Origin: Streptomyces ortus
Lineage (GTDB): Bacteria; Actinomycetota; Actinomycetes; Streptomycetales; Streptomycetaceae
Assembly: GCF_026341275.1 (NCBI RefSeq)
Contig: NZ_JAIFZO010000002.1
Location: forward strand, 3,874,118-3,938,117
Direction: 5' to 3'
Length of the DNA stretch: 64,000 bases
Positions 1 to 7,831 of this stretch are shown one piece after another. A program made the translations under genes and the position numbers. Position 1 is the first letter of the stretch, and every line of letters starts with the position of its first letter. Below the pieces are notes generated by a model. That model saw nothing but the letters and a program-made list of their open reading frames with translations, searched no databases and was not told the origin of the DNA.

Positions 1-1881
1 ACCGAACCCGCCGTCGCCGAGGTCGAGGAGGGCACCTACCAGGTGGACCACTCGTCCCTGGACACGGCCGCCGACGGACAGGAGCTGCGGCACGTGGTCC
101 TGCCCGAGGTGAAGGTCACCAAGGACACGGCCGTCACGCTCGACGCGCGCAGGACGACCCTGGTCGACATCCGTACGCCCCGGCCGGCCGAGCAGCGCGG
201 CATCCTCAGCTACCAGACGTACCGGAAGATCGACGGGCACAGCCTGCTCCAGGGGACGATGTACTTCGACGTCGGCAAGCGTCTGTATGTGAGTCCCACC
301 GCCGCCGTCACCGACGGCACCTTCGAGTTCGCCTCGCGCTGGCAGTTCGTCGCGCCGCTCCTCGACATGGCGGTGTCGGGCGGGGGAAGCGCCAAGGAGA
401 CGCCGGACGCCTACTACATGCCCTCCTCGCCGCTCTTCGACGAGAAGGAGTCCGGCGGGAAGACATCCGACGGGGAGACGTCCGCCGGGAAGGGGACGCG
501 TCTGACGGCGGTCGCCGCGGGTGACGCCGCCGCGCCGTTCTTCGCCCGGGCCCGTGGGAAGCTCGCGGTCCTCACCAACGAACAGAACGTCAACGAGAGG
601 GAGTTGGCCGCGCAGGCGGCAGCCGCCGGAGTACGCGGCATCGTGCTGGTCCACTTCGACGACATCGCGTGGACCCGCTGGCATCCCGAGGGCGACCGCT
701 GGGGCGTACCGACGGTCCGGATCGGCGCCAAGGCGGGAGCCGCGCTGCTGAAGAGGATCGGCAAGGGCCGGACCACGGTGGACTTCACCGGCACGGCCCG
801 CAGCCCGTACCTGTACGACGTCATGCAGGTGTCGTCGCAGCGGGTCCCGGACAAGGTGGTGCACACGGTGTCCGACCGCAACAGCGCGGTGGTGACGGCC
901 AGGTACGCCGACAACGGCGGCACGCACTGGGCCGCCGAGCAGCGCTTCGCCCGGCGGCCGTACCAGGACACGGCGTGGCTGCAGTACACGCGCTATGTGC
1001 CGACCGGTTTCGACCGGACCGAGTACGTGAGCTCCGGTGACACCGAGTGGAAGCACTTCGTGCACCACGAGACCACGTTCGACGTGGACACCCCGCTGGT
1101 CGTCGGCATGGCGGACGCCGTGCGCACCTACCGGGCGGGCGAGCGGACGAGCGACACCTGGCAGGGGGCCGTCGTCCGGCCGTCGATCCCTCGCGGCACC
1201 ACGCTTCCGTCCGTGCGCTCGGGTGATGTGCTGAGCCTGCGGATACCGGAGTTCACCGACTCGCAGGCGGGTCACCGCTCGCGGCTGCTCGAAGGGAGCG
1301 GCGGCATCGGGACCTCGGGCGGGGCGAAGGCGGCGCAGGGCGACTCGGCCGCCGCCGTGCTGTACCGCGACGGCCGGAAGATCGCGGAGGCCGACGGCGG
1401 GTACGCGGACTTCGAGGTCCCGTCCGGTGCGGCCGGCTACCGGCTGGACCTCACGACCTCGCGGGTGTCGCCGGAGTGGGTGTACGGGACCGGCACCGAG
1501 ACGTCCTGGTCGTTCCGCTCGGGCAGCACGGGCGCGGCGACGGCCTTGCCGCTGCTCCAGCTCGACTACGACGTCCCGGTCGACGCGGACAACGCCGTCC
1601 GCCCCGGCCGTACGCACTCGGTGGGAGTGTCGGTCCGCGCCCAGGACGGACTGGCCGCACCGCGCGGGGCGAGCGTCCAGGTGGAGGCGTCGTACGAGGG
1701 CGGCGCGAGCTGGATCCGGGCGACCGTGCGGGACCGCGGGCACAACGTGTTCGAGGCCGCCGTCAAGAAGCCTTCACGGGTACGCGGTGACGCGTACGTG
1801 ACACTGAGGGTGACGGCCCGGGACGCGGCAGGAAACTCCGTGCGGCAGACCGTGCAACGGGCCTACCTGCACCGCGGATAG
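1..1881 (+). CDS. C-terminal part of a secreted S8 (subtilisin-like) serine peptidase, 5' truncated by the window
   Basis: The frame is open from base 1 (first residues TEPAVAEVEEGTYQ), so the gene starts upstream and the internal GTG at 43 is not a real start. The visible 626 residues lack the Asp/His/Ser catalytic blocks. They contain a PA-like segment (GVRGIVLVHFDD, then VPTVRIGAKAGAALL), which in large Streptomyces subtilases is inserted in or follows the protease domain, and a beta-rich C-terminus ending in Ig-like sequence (VEASYEGGASWIRATVRD, YVTLRVTARDAAGN). Together these suggest an extracellular multi-domain peptidase. The S8 assignment rests on resemblance of the C-terminal half to Streptomyces S8 proteins; the catalytic domain is outside the window. 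A perfect 10-bp hairpin follows 19 bases after the stop. Confidence 0.6.
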   Translation, partial: TEPAVAEVEEGTYQVDHSSLDTAADGQELRHVVLPEVKVTKDTAVTLDARRTTLVDIRTPRPAEQRGILSYQTYRKIDGHSLLQGTMYFDVGKRLYVSPTAAVTDGTFEFASRWQFVAPLLDMAVSGGGSAKETPDAYYMPSSPLFDEKESGGKTSDGETSAGKGTRLTAVAAGDAAAPFFARARGKLAVLTNEQNVNERELAAQAAAAGVRGIVLVHFDDIAWTRWHPEGDRWGVPTVRIGAKAGAALLKRIGKGRTTVDFTGTARSPYLYDVMQVSSQRVPDKVVHTVSDRNSAVVTARYADNGGTHWAAEQRFARRPYQDTAWLQYTRYVPTGFDRTEYVSSGDTEWKHFVHHETTFDVDTPLVVGMADAVRTYRAGERTSDTWQGAVVRPSIPRGTTLPSVRSGDVLSLRIPEFTDSQAGHRSRLLEGSGGIGTSGGAKAAQGDSAAAVLYRDGRKIAEADGGYADFEVPSGAAGYRLDLTTSRVSPEWVYGTGTETSWSFRSGSTGAATALPLLQLDYDVPVDADNAVRPGRTHSVGVSVRAQDGLAAPRGASVQVEASYEGGASWIRATVRDRGHNVFEAAVKKPSRVRGDAYVTLRVTARDAAGNSVRQTVQRAYLHRG

Positions 1882-1900
1882 GCGCCAGGGCGCACAGCGG

Positions 1901-1933
1901 GGGTGAGCGGGGCGCAAACCGTCCCGCTCACCC
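1901..1933. terminator. Hairpin terminator after the peptidase gene
   Basis: Perfect 10-bp inverted repeat GGGTGAGCGG / CCGCTCACCC (1901-1910 and 1924-1933) with a 13-base loop, 19 bases past the stop at 1881 and 71 bases before the next start at 2005. There is no U-tract, which is usual for Streptomyces terminators. Confidence 0.6.
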
Positions 1934-2004
1934 TCACCGCCTGTAACACCCGTGGAGTACGGTGTCGTCCGATCAGTGAACCGGTCGGTCTCGGGGAGGG
2001 CGCC

Positions 2005-3009
2005 ATGACGCTGGAGGCTGCAGGGGTGTCGGACGCCGAGGAGTCCGTCTACCGGCATCTGGTGACGGCCGGCCAGGCATCGGCGGGCGACGTCGCCGCG
2101 CGCACCGGGCTGAGCCCGGCGGAGGCCGAGGCAGTGCTCGACGCGCTGGCCGTCAAGGGCATGGCGAGCCACACCGACGTGCTGCCCCGGCACTTCCGGG
2201 CCACTCCCCCGGACGTGGCGCTGATCCCCCGGCTCAAGCGGAACGCCGACGCGCTCGACCTCGCCCGCGCCGAAGCCACCAGCCTGCTGCAGGTGTACCG
2301 CGACACGATGCGCCGGCGCGACGCGGGCGAGCTGATCGAGGTCATCACGGGCGCCGAGGCGCTGCGCCAGCACCTGCGGCAGATCCAGGCCAGCGCCCAG
2401 GACGAGATGCTGTGGTTCTGCAAGGCCCAGTACGTGGCGATGCCGTCGGGCAGCAACAGTTCGGAGTTCGAGGCACTGGCGCGCGGTGTGCGCTACCGGG
2501 TGCTGTACGAGAAGGCGTTCTTCGACGACGAGGGAGCCGTTGACAACGTTGTTGCGGGGGTGCGCGCCGGGGAGACCGCCCGTGCGGTGCCGCATCTGCC
2601 GCTGCGGCTCGCGGTCGCGGACCGGGCCATCGCGGTCTGCCCGCTGGTCCCCGGCGGCCCGCAGGGCAACCCGGACGAGCCCACCGCCGCACTCGTACGG
2701 GACAGCAATCTGCTCGCCGCTCTCGTCGCCCTGTTCGAGCGCTACTGGGAGGACGCCGTCCCGCTGGACGTCGACGACGCGGGAGCGGTCGCCGGGACGG
2801 ACGGGGTCGGCGGCCCCGATCCGCTGTCCGCGGTCGACCGGCGGCTGCTCGCCCTGCTGGTGGCCGGAGTCACCGACAAGGCGGTGGCCACCCAACTGGG
2901 CCTGAGCCGCCGCACGGTGCAGCGGCACATCCAGCGCATGATGGAACTGGCCGGCGCGGCGACCCGGATGCAACTGGCCTGGCAGGCGGCGCGCCGGGGC
3001 TGGCTGTGA
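2005..3009 (+). CDS. TrmB-like / LuxR-type helix-turn-helix transcriptional regulator
   Basis: A 334-residue cytoplasmic DNA-binding protein with two HTH modules. The N-terminal winged helix (about 10-60, VYRHLVTAGQASAGDVAARTG) is TrmB-like. The C-terminal LuxR-type HTH (about 285-330) contains GVTDKAVATQLGLSRRTVQRHI. Between them is a phospholipase-D-like sensor region seen in Streptomyces TrmB/LuxR hybrids. The ATG at 2005 is chosen because GGGGAGGG lies just upstream; the frame is open further 5' without a better start. Regulators of this type often sit beside secreted subtilases, as here, but the hairpin between them suggests separate transcripts. The ligand is unknown. Confidence 0.8.
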   Translation: MTLEAAGVSDAEESVYRHLVTAGQASAGDVAARTGLSPAEAEAVLDALAVKGMASHTDVLPRHFRATPPDVALIPRLKRNADALDLARAEATSLLQVYRDTMRRRDAGELIEVITGAEALRQHLRQIQASAQDEMLWFCKAQYVAMPSGSNSSEFEALARGVRYRVLYEKAFFDDEGAVDNVVAGVRAGETARAVPHLPLRLAVADRAIAVCPLVPGGPQGNPDEPTAALVRDSNLLAALVALFERYWEDAVPLDVDDAGAVAGTDGVGGPDPLSAVDRRLLALLVAGVTDKAVATQLGLSRRTVQRHIQRMMELAGAATRMQLAWQAARRGWL

Positions 3010-3070
3010 CGGACGGACGGCCGACCGGGCGCGGTGGTGGGCCCCGGCGGGACACGGGCGTCGCGCGCCG

Positions 3071-3715
3071 TCACCGTCCGACGGACACCCGGGAGACGCG
3101 GGCCGGCACGGACCGCCCCCGCACCCAGCCGTACATCACCAAGGAACAGACCGCCGCGAACGCGCACCACGTCGAGATGAACTCCGCCTCCCACAGGACC
3201 CAGCAGGTCGCCGCCCCCACCGTCACCAGGATGCCCAGGACGCGCAGGTGCCGGTCGCCGGAGAGCAGGAGCGAGCCGATCGTGGCCAGCAGATAGCCCG
3301 CCACGAGCAGCTCCGAGGCGGGCAGGGAGACGGCGTACCCGACGGCGTGGCCGCGGATCTCCGCCGTCACCCCGTGGGTGGCGAGGCAGTACGAGAGAAC
3401 GGCCGCGGTGAGGAGTCCCGCGACGAGCGGGATCGTCAGCCGTCGCCGCGCGCTCGGCGGCGCCACGCACAGCACGGCCGCCGGCACCCATACCGCGAGC
3501 AGTGGCAGGGCGATCGCCGCCCACGCCACGGTGGCGGGGCCCGAACCGCCGCCGGCGCGCCAGACCAGGGACTCGACGATCTGGTGCACGCCCAGGATCA
3601 GGGGCAGTGCGGCCATCGGCAGGTCGGCCGCCGTGCGGGTCCGCGCCACGCAGGCCACGCCGACGGCGGCGATGCCGCAGCCCGCCACGAGATCGGCCGT
3701 CGCACTGAAGCACAT
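3071..3715 (-). CDS. DUF6629-like integral membrane protein
   Basis: A 214-residue protein starting MCFSATADLVAGCGIAAVG. It has about six to seven hydrophobic segments separated by short Arg-rich loops. The opening MCFSATAD and the LPLILGVHQIVESLVW motif in the second segment are the signature of a small actinobacterial membrane family that I recall as DUF6629. The frame continues 43 codons upstream, but those residues are Arg/Pro/Ser-rich and unlike the family, so the ATG at 3715 is chosen. The function is unknown. It is convergent with the upstream regulator and lies downstream of the GT39-like gene on the same strand. Confidence 0.65.
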   Translation of the reverse strand: MCFSATADLVAGCGIAAVGVACVARTRTAADLPMAALPLILGVHQIVESLVWRAGGGSGPATVAWAAIALPLLAVWVPAAVLCVAPPSARRRLTIPLVAGLLTAAVLSYCLATHGVTAEIRGHAVGYAVSLPASELLVAGYLLATIGSLLLSGDRHLRVLGILVTVGAATCWVLWEAEFISTWCAFAAVCSLVMYGWVRGRSVPARVSRVSVGR

Positions 3716-3879
3716 CGCGCCACCAGGGGTTCGGGTCACGGAATCCGAGCTTGTCGTGGTCACGCTACGGCCCGGGCCTCGGAACATCATGGGCGATACG
3801 GCCGTTCGGGCCGTTCGGGCACCTGGACGGCGGTCCGGTCCCACGCGGGCCGCTCGCCTCGTGTCCCTGGCGGTCGGTG

Positions 3880-5676
3880 TCAGCGGCGGCGGAACACCGT
3901 GATCGAGTGGCCGACGTCGTCGATCGGCGTGCTGGTGTCGAGCAGTGCGGCCAGCCGCCCGTCCGCCTTCGCCACCGCGGAGTCGGACACCACCAGCAGT
4001 CCGTGCACCTCGCCCAGGGGGGCCTTGAGCGGGTCGGACGCGTCGATGCCGTAGTACGAGGGCACGCCGGCGCCCTTGTAGACCAGCCAGACCCGCTCAC
4101 CGTGATGGCGCCGGCCGAGGTGGTCCGCGAGGCGGCCCAGATCCTGGCCCCAGTCGACGTTCGAGTCGTGCAGCCGCAGATGGGTCTTCGACGGGCCGCC
4201 GAACGCCTCGTTGGAGTACGGCAGGTAGTACGGGTAGGTGCGCAGCGAGCTGACCGCCACGAAGCAGACCAGTGCCGCCGTCGCCCACTGGGCCGCTCGC
4301 CACCGCGAGAGCGTGACTCCGGCGGCGGCGACCGCGAGGAACATCGGCATGAACACGGCGTAGCGCACGCCGAGATCCCGGGCGCCGTGCATGGAGACGG
4401 CCAGGAGCAAGGCGGCGGGGACGAGTACGTACGGGGCGGCGGGGCGCAGCGGGCGTGCGGCGAGGATCGCGACGGAGCCCGCGGTCCACAGTGCGAGCAT
4501 GCCGAGCGGGGTCTTCACCAGGAGCGCGGCGGGCAGGTAGTACCAGAGCGAGCCCTCGTAGAGCCGCCCGAACAGGAAGCCCTTCCAGATGTCGTACTCG
4601 AAGCCGAACTGGATGCGCATGCCGTCGCGATAGGCCTCGGGGAACGGCAGCCAGGCCGCGATCCGGCCGCGTGTCCCGCGGATGTCCGGCACGTTCTCGG
4701 GCGCCGCCCAGCGCATCCGCGGGTCGACGACGAGATAGGTGGCCCATACGACGGCGACCGCGATCAGCGCCATGCCGACGGCGGCCGACGCTCCGTACAG
4801 GAGGAGTTTGAGCAGGGCGCGGGCGTCGAGTGCCGGGCGCCGGGGCCGCGCGTCGGGTTCCTGGGTGCGGGGCCGCGCGTCGGGTTCCTGGGTCCGGTGT
4901 GCGTGCCAGTGCGACAGGACGCCCAGCAGCATCAGCACCGGGACCACCGGGAGCACGCTCATCTTGGTGGCCACCGCCGCGCCCAGGGCCACGCCGGCGA
5001 GCGGGAGGCAGAGGTACGGTCGCAGCCGGGCCCGCCACAGCAGCCACAGGGCGGTGAGCAGGAACCCGGTCGCGGGCACGTCGAGCGTGGCCAGCGAGCC
5101 GTTGGCGATGACGTCCGGGGAGAACGCGTACAGGGCCAGGGCCACGAGGCCGCCCGGCGGGCCGGTGAGGTCGCGGGCGAAGGCGAGGACGACCAGCCCG
5201 AACAGCAGCGTCAGGACGATCACCGGTAGGCGTGCGTACAGCATCAGCCGGCCGGGGTCGTTGCCCGACTCGTACAGGACGTGCCGTCCGAGCGCCGTCT
5301 GGCTTCCGACGAAGTCCGCGTCGAGGTGCGCGTCGGTGAACACCAGGCCGGACGCGATGACCAGCTTGCCCAGGGGCGGGTGTTCGGGGTTGTAACGGAA
5401 GCTGCGTTCCTTGAGGTACACCTCGGCCGAGGCCACGTACACGGGTTCGTCGATGGTGGGGGTCTGCTCGACGGCCGTGCTGACCATCGCGACCGCCATC
5501 TCGGCGAGGAGCGCGAGGACGGCCAGCGCGTACAGCCACCGCCGGCACCTCGCCGACCGGAGACACCGCGGCAACCCGCCGCGGCGGCCCGGTCGTTCGC
5601 CCTCGGTCGCCGGTTCCGGCGGGCCGGGGGTGGTGGGCCCGTCACCCGTCGGGCGGGCGACCTGTGACGCGCTCAT
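3880..5676 (-). CDS. GT39/ArnT-like membrane glycosyltransferase
   Basis: A 598-residue polytopic membrane protein of the dolichyl-/polyprenyl-phosphate-mannose glycosyltransferase superfamily. After one N-terminal TM helix comes the extracytoplasmic TIDEPVYVASAEVYLKE segment, whose acidic pair matches the catalytic DE of PMT/ArnT enzymes. NPEHPPLGKL follows, then about ten TM segments and a C-terminal soluble part (DSNVDWGQDLGRL, VYKGAGVPSYYGI). Such enzymes move a sugar from a polyprenyl phosphate donor to protein or envelope glycans outside the membrane; donor and acceptor are not predictable here. ATG 5676 is chosen over upstream in-frame starts because the extra 51 residues are low-quality and GGAAAG precedes it. 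The cytoplasmic loop contains a two-copy 9-residue repeat, RTQEPDARP. Confidence 0.8.
   Translation of the reverse strand: MSASQVARPTGDGPTTPGPPEPATEGERPGRRGGLPRCLRSARCRRWLYALAVLALLAEMAVAMVSTAVEQTPTIDEPVYVASAEVYLKERSFRYNPEHPPLGKLVIASGLVFTDAHLDADFVGSQTALGRHVLYESGNDPGRLMLYARLPVIVLTLLFGLVVLAFARDLTGPPGGLVALALYAFSPDVIANGSLATLDVPATGFLLTALWLLWRARLRPYLCLPLAGVALGAAVATKMSVLPVVPVLMLLGVLSHWHAHRTQEPDARPRTQEPDARPRRPALDARALLKLLLYGASAAVGMALIAVAVVWATYLVVDPRMRWAAPENVPDIRGTRGRIAAWLPFPEAYRDGMRIQFGFEYDIWKGFLFGRLYEGSLWYYLPAALLVKTPLGMLALWTAGSVAILAARPLRPAAPYVLVPAALLLAVSMHGARDLGVRYAVFMPMFLAVAAAGVTLSRWRAAQWATAALVCFVAVSSLRTYPYYLPYSNEAFGGPSKTHLRLHDSNVDWGQDLGRLADHLGRRHHGERVWLVYKGAGVPSYYGIDASDPLKAPLGEVHGLLVVSDSAVAKADGRLAALLDTSTPIDDVGHSITVFRRR
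4842..4895. repeat. Two-copy 27-bp in-frame tandem repeat in the GT39 gene
   Basis: Two adjacent 27-bp units (4842-4868, 4869-4895) differ at one base and encode RTQEPDARP twice in a loop between membrane helices. Confidence 0.9.
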
Positions 5677-5877
5677 GCGCCACAGCTTTCCACCAACCCT
5701 CCTTGTGTGTGACGTTCTTGGGCCGGTCGAGCGACAAGTGTTGGGCGCTCCGTAACCGTCGCGACCGCTGGGGCCTCTTGGCACGCGAGTGAAAATCCGC
5801 GACTCTGAACCGCAGACTCTGAACTGCACATGTCACAAAGGGCGTTGGCCTGCACGGGGCCGATGAGGAGGACACCT

Positions 5878-6672
5878 GTGAACGGCAGACCGGCATCGAA
5901 GTTCCCCGGATCGCGGCGTCTGGGCCGGAAGTCGCTCGGCGCGCTGGCGGGCGCCGCGGCTCTGGTCCTCGTGTTCCCGTCCACCGCCCTGGCGGCGCCG
6001 CCCCCCGCGCTGCCCGCGAACGCGGAGGCGCTGGACTCGACGTTCCAGCCCACCTACGACTACGACACGGACGGCTGCTACGCCACGGCTGCCATCGGCC
6101 CCGACGGGTCGGTCAACGGCGGGCTCAACCCGAGCGGCGCGCTGAACGGCCAGTGCCGGGACGCCTCCGACCTGGACAGCGTCAACACCTACTCGCGCTC
6201 CAAGTGCAACAACGGCTGGTGCGCGATCGTCTACGGCTCCTACTTCGAGAAGGACCAGGCCCTGCCCGGCAGCGGTCTCGGCGGGCACCGGCACGACTGG
6301 GAGCACGTGGTGGTCTGGGTGCAGAACAACGAGGCCCAGTACGTCTCGACGTCCAACCACGGTTCGTTCACGGTCCACAACCGTTCGGCGATCCGCTGGG
6401 ACGGCACCCACGCCAAGGTCGTCTACCACAAGGACGGGATCAGCACGCACTGCTTCCGTGCCGCGACCGCGGGGGACGAGCCGCCGGAGAACCACAAGGG
6501 GACCTGGCAGCGTCCCCCGCTGGTCGGCTGGAACGGCTACCCGGGCAACTTGCGCGACACCCTCACCTCGTACAACTTCGGGAGTGCGACGCTCGGTATC
6601 AAGGACAGCACGTTCAACTCCCACCTCTCGTCGGCGAAGCCGTCGGGGATCGCGTTCGACCCCAACGCCTGA
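5878..6672 (+). CDS. Secreted NPP1 (necrosis-inducing Phytophthora protein) family protein
   Basis: A 264-residue exported protein with an Arg-rich n-region, a hydrophobic core (LGALAGAAALVLVFPSTALA) and a probable AxA signal peptidase site. The mature part carries the NPP1/NLP hallmark GHRHDWEHVVVW (about residue 140), whose His-Asp-Glu residues bind the metal needed for cytolysis in characterised NLPs. Four mature cysteines could form disulfides. NLPs bind plant sphingolipids and permeabilise dicot membranes; many bacterial homologues are untested. GTG 5878 is preferred because GAGGAGG lies 6 bases upstream; an ATG at 5830 would add 16 residues that resemble no signal peptide. It ends 18 bases from the convergent hydrolase gene. 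Confidence 0.88.
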   Translation: MNGRPASKFPGSRRLGRKSLGALAGAAALVLVFPSTALAAPPPALPANAEALDSTFQPTYDYDTDGCYATAAIGPDGSVNGGLNPSGALNGQCRDASDLDSVNTYSRSKCNNGWCAIVYGSYFEKDQALPGSGLGGHRHDWEHVVVWVQNNEAQYVSTSNHGSFTVHNRSAIRWDGTHAKVVYHKDGISTHCFRAATAGDEPPENHKGTWQRPPLVGWNGYPGNLRDTLTSYNFGSATLGIKDSTFNSHLSSAKPSGIAFDPNA

Positions 6673-6690
6673 CCGGCGTCTGATTGCGCG

Positions 6691-7533
6691 TCAGGTACGA
6701 GGTGCCGCCCGGCCGTCGGGACGGTCGGGCAGCACCTCGGCGGCGAAGGCCGCGACGTCCTGGACGAGCCGTTCGGGCTGCTCCCAGTACAGGGCGTGAC
6801 CGGCACCCTCGTACACGACGAGCCGCGCGTCGAAGAGCGTGTCGAGGATCCGCTGCTGGTCGGAGCGCGGCAGGAGGCCGTCGGCGTCGCCCCAGAGCAC
6901 GAGCGCGGGGACGAGGATCCCCTTCAAGGTGGCCGCCAGGTCCGTCTCCAGCAGGCCGCGCAGGGTCGCCCGCCACACCCGCGCGGGCACTTTCAGGTTC
7001 TCCCCGGCGATCGTCGCGAGGAGTCCGCGCCCCGGCGGGCGGGCCGTGAGACCGGCGAGCAGTTCCTCGACGAAGGCGCGCGGCACGGGGTCGGTCAGGT
7101 CCTTGACCTTTTCCCCCAGGGCGAGGGCGGCCGGCTTGTCGGCGAGGGTGGCCGGGACGCCCGCCAGGACCAGGCCCGCCACCCGGTCGGGATGACTGCC
7201 CGCGACCAGCCGCGCGGCCACACCGCCGCTCGACGCGCCGACCAGGACGGCCCGGCGGATGCCCACGGCGTCGAGGAATTCCACCAGGTCGGCGGCGAAG
7301 TCCTGCGGATCGTAGCCGTCCTCGGGCCGTTCCGCGTCACCGTGGCCGCGCTGGGTGAGGGCGTACCCGCGCAACGCGGCGGGAAGCTGTCGGAGCAGCG
7401 GCTCGAAGGCCCACCAGGAGTCCGCGAGGCCGTGCACGAAGACGACGGGGGCGCCCTCGGGACGCCCCGCCTCCGCGTACGGGAGGACGAGCCCGCTCCG
7501 CAGTTGGGCGGCCTTCACCGCGATCGCGCTCAC
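6691..7533 (-). CDS. Alpha/beta-fold hydrolase
   Basis: A 280-residue cytoplasmic serine hydrolase. FVHGLADSWWAFE gives the oxyanion-hole HG. GASSGG is the nucleophile elbow, LVLWGDADGL supplies the acid and GAGHALYWEQPE the histidine. The order and spacing match small esterase/epoxide-hydrolase/lactonase-type enzymes; the substrate cannot be told. GTG 7533 is chosen because AGGAGG precedes it at normal spacing. An ATG at 7602 and another at 7653 lie in frame but have weak ribosome sites and would add a disordered leader. It diverges from the CBM13 gene. Confidence 0.85.
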   Translation of the reverse strand: MSAIAVKAAQLRSGLVLPYAEAGRPEGAPVVFVHGLADSWWAFEPLLRQLPAALRGYALTQRGHGDAERPEDGYDPQDFAADLVEFLDAVGIRRAVLVGASSGGVAARLVAGSHPDRVAGLVLAGVPATLADKPAALALGEKVKDLTDPVPRAFVEELLAGLTARPPGRGLLATIAGENLKVPARVWRATLRGLLETDLAATLKGILVPALVLWGDADGLLPRSDQQRILDTLFDARLVVYEGAGHALYWEQPERLVQDVAAFAAEVLPDRPDGRAAPRT

Positions 7534-7699
7534 GGCGGCCCTCCTGACGTCGGTCGGCCCCCTCGCACACCGGCCCTCGGGCGGCGCGACGATCTCCTTC
7601 ATCGTAATGACGGGTCCCGCGGACCGCTCCTCCAGAGACCGTGCCGCCTTCAATTCCTCACGGATCTCCGGCTGTTGCCGACTGTCTTTGCTTCACATC

Positions 7700-7728
7700 T
7701 TGACGCGCTTGGTTCAGACCTTTAGGTT
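7700..7728 (+). promoter_or_regulatory. Predicted vegetative promoter for the CBM13 beta-helix gene
   Basis: TTGACG (7700-7705), a 17-base spacer, then TAGGTT (7723-7728). This fits the Streptomyces HrdB-type consensus (TTGAC, TAGGRT). Predicted start near 7735, about 100 bases before the GTG at 7832. Confidence 0.5.
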
Positions 7729-7762
7729 CACCGATCGCCGAGATTCCACGAATGCGCCCACT

Positions 7763-7789
7763 GTTCACGTCCGTGAACTCGTTCGTGAA
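7763..7789. promoter_or_regulatory. Palindromic operator candidate downstream of the predicted promoter
   Basis: GTTCACG-TC-CGTGAAC is a perfect 7-bp-arm palindrome at 7763-7778, followed by a third CGTGAA half-site at 7784-7789. Lying in the predicted leader, it could be a repressor roadblock. The cognate regulator is unknown. Confidence 0.4.
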
Positions 7790-7831
7790 TGTCGTCTTCT
7801 CACCCCCCACCCCCCACGCACAGGAGAATCC

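Noticed and set aside
414..989. 191-codon antisense ORF over the peptidase gene
   Set aside because: Ser/Arg/Pro/Ala-rich shadow without a ribosome site or domain.
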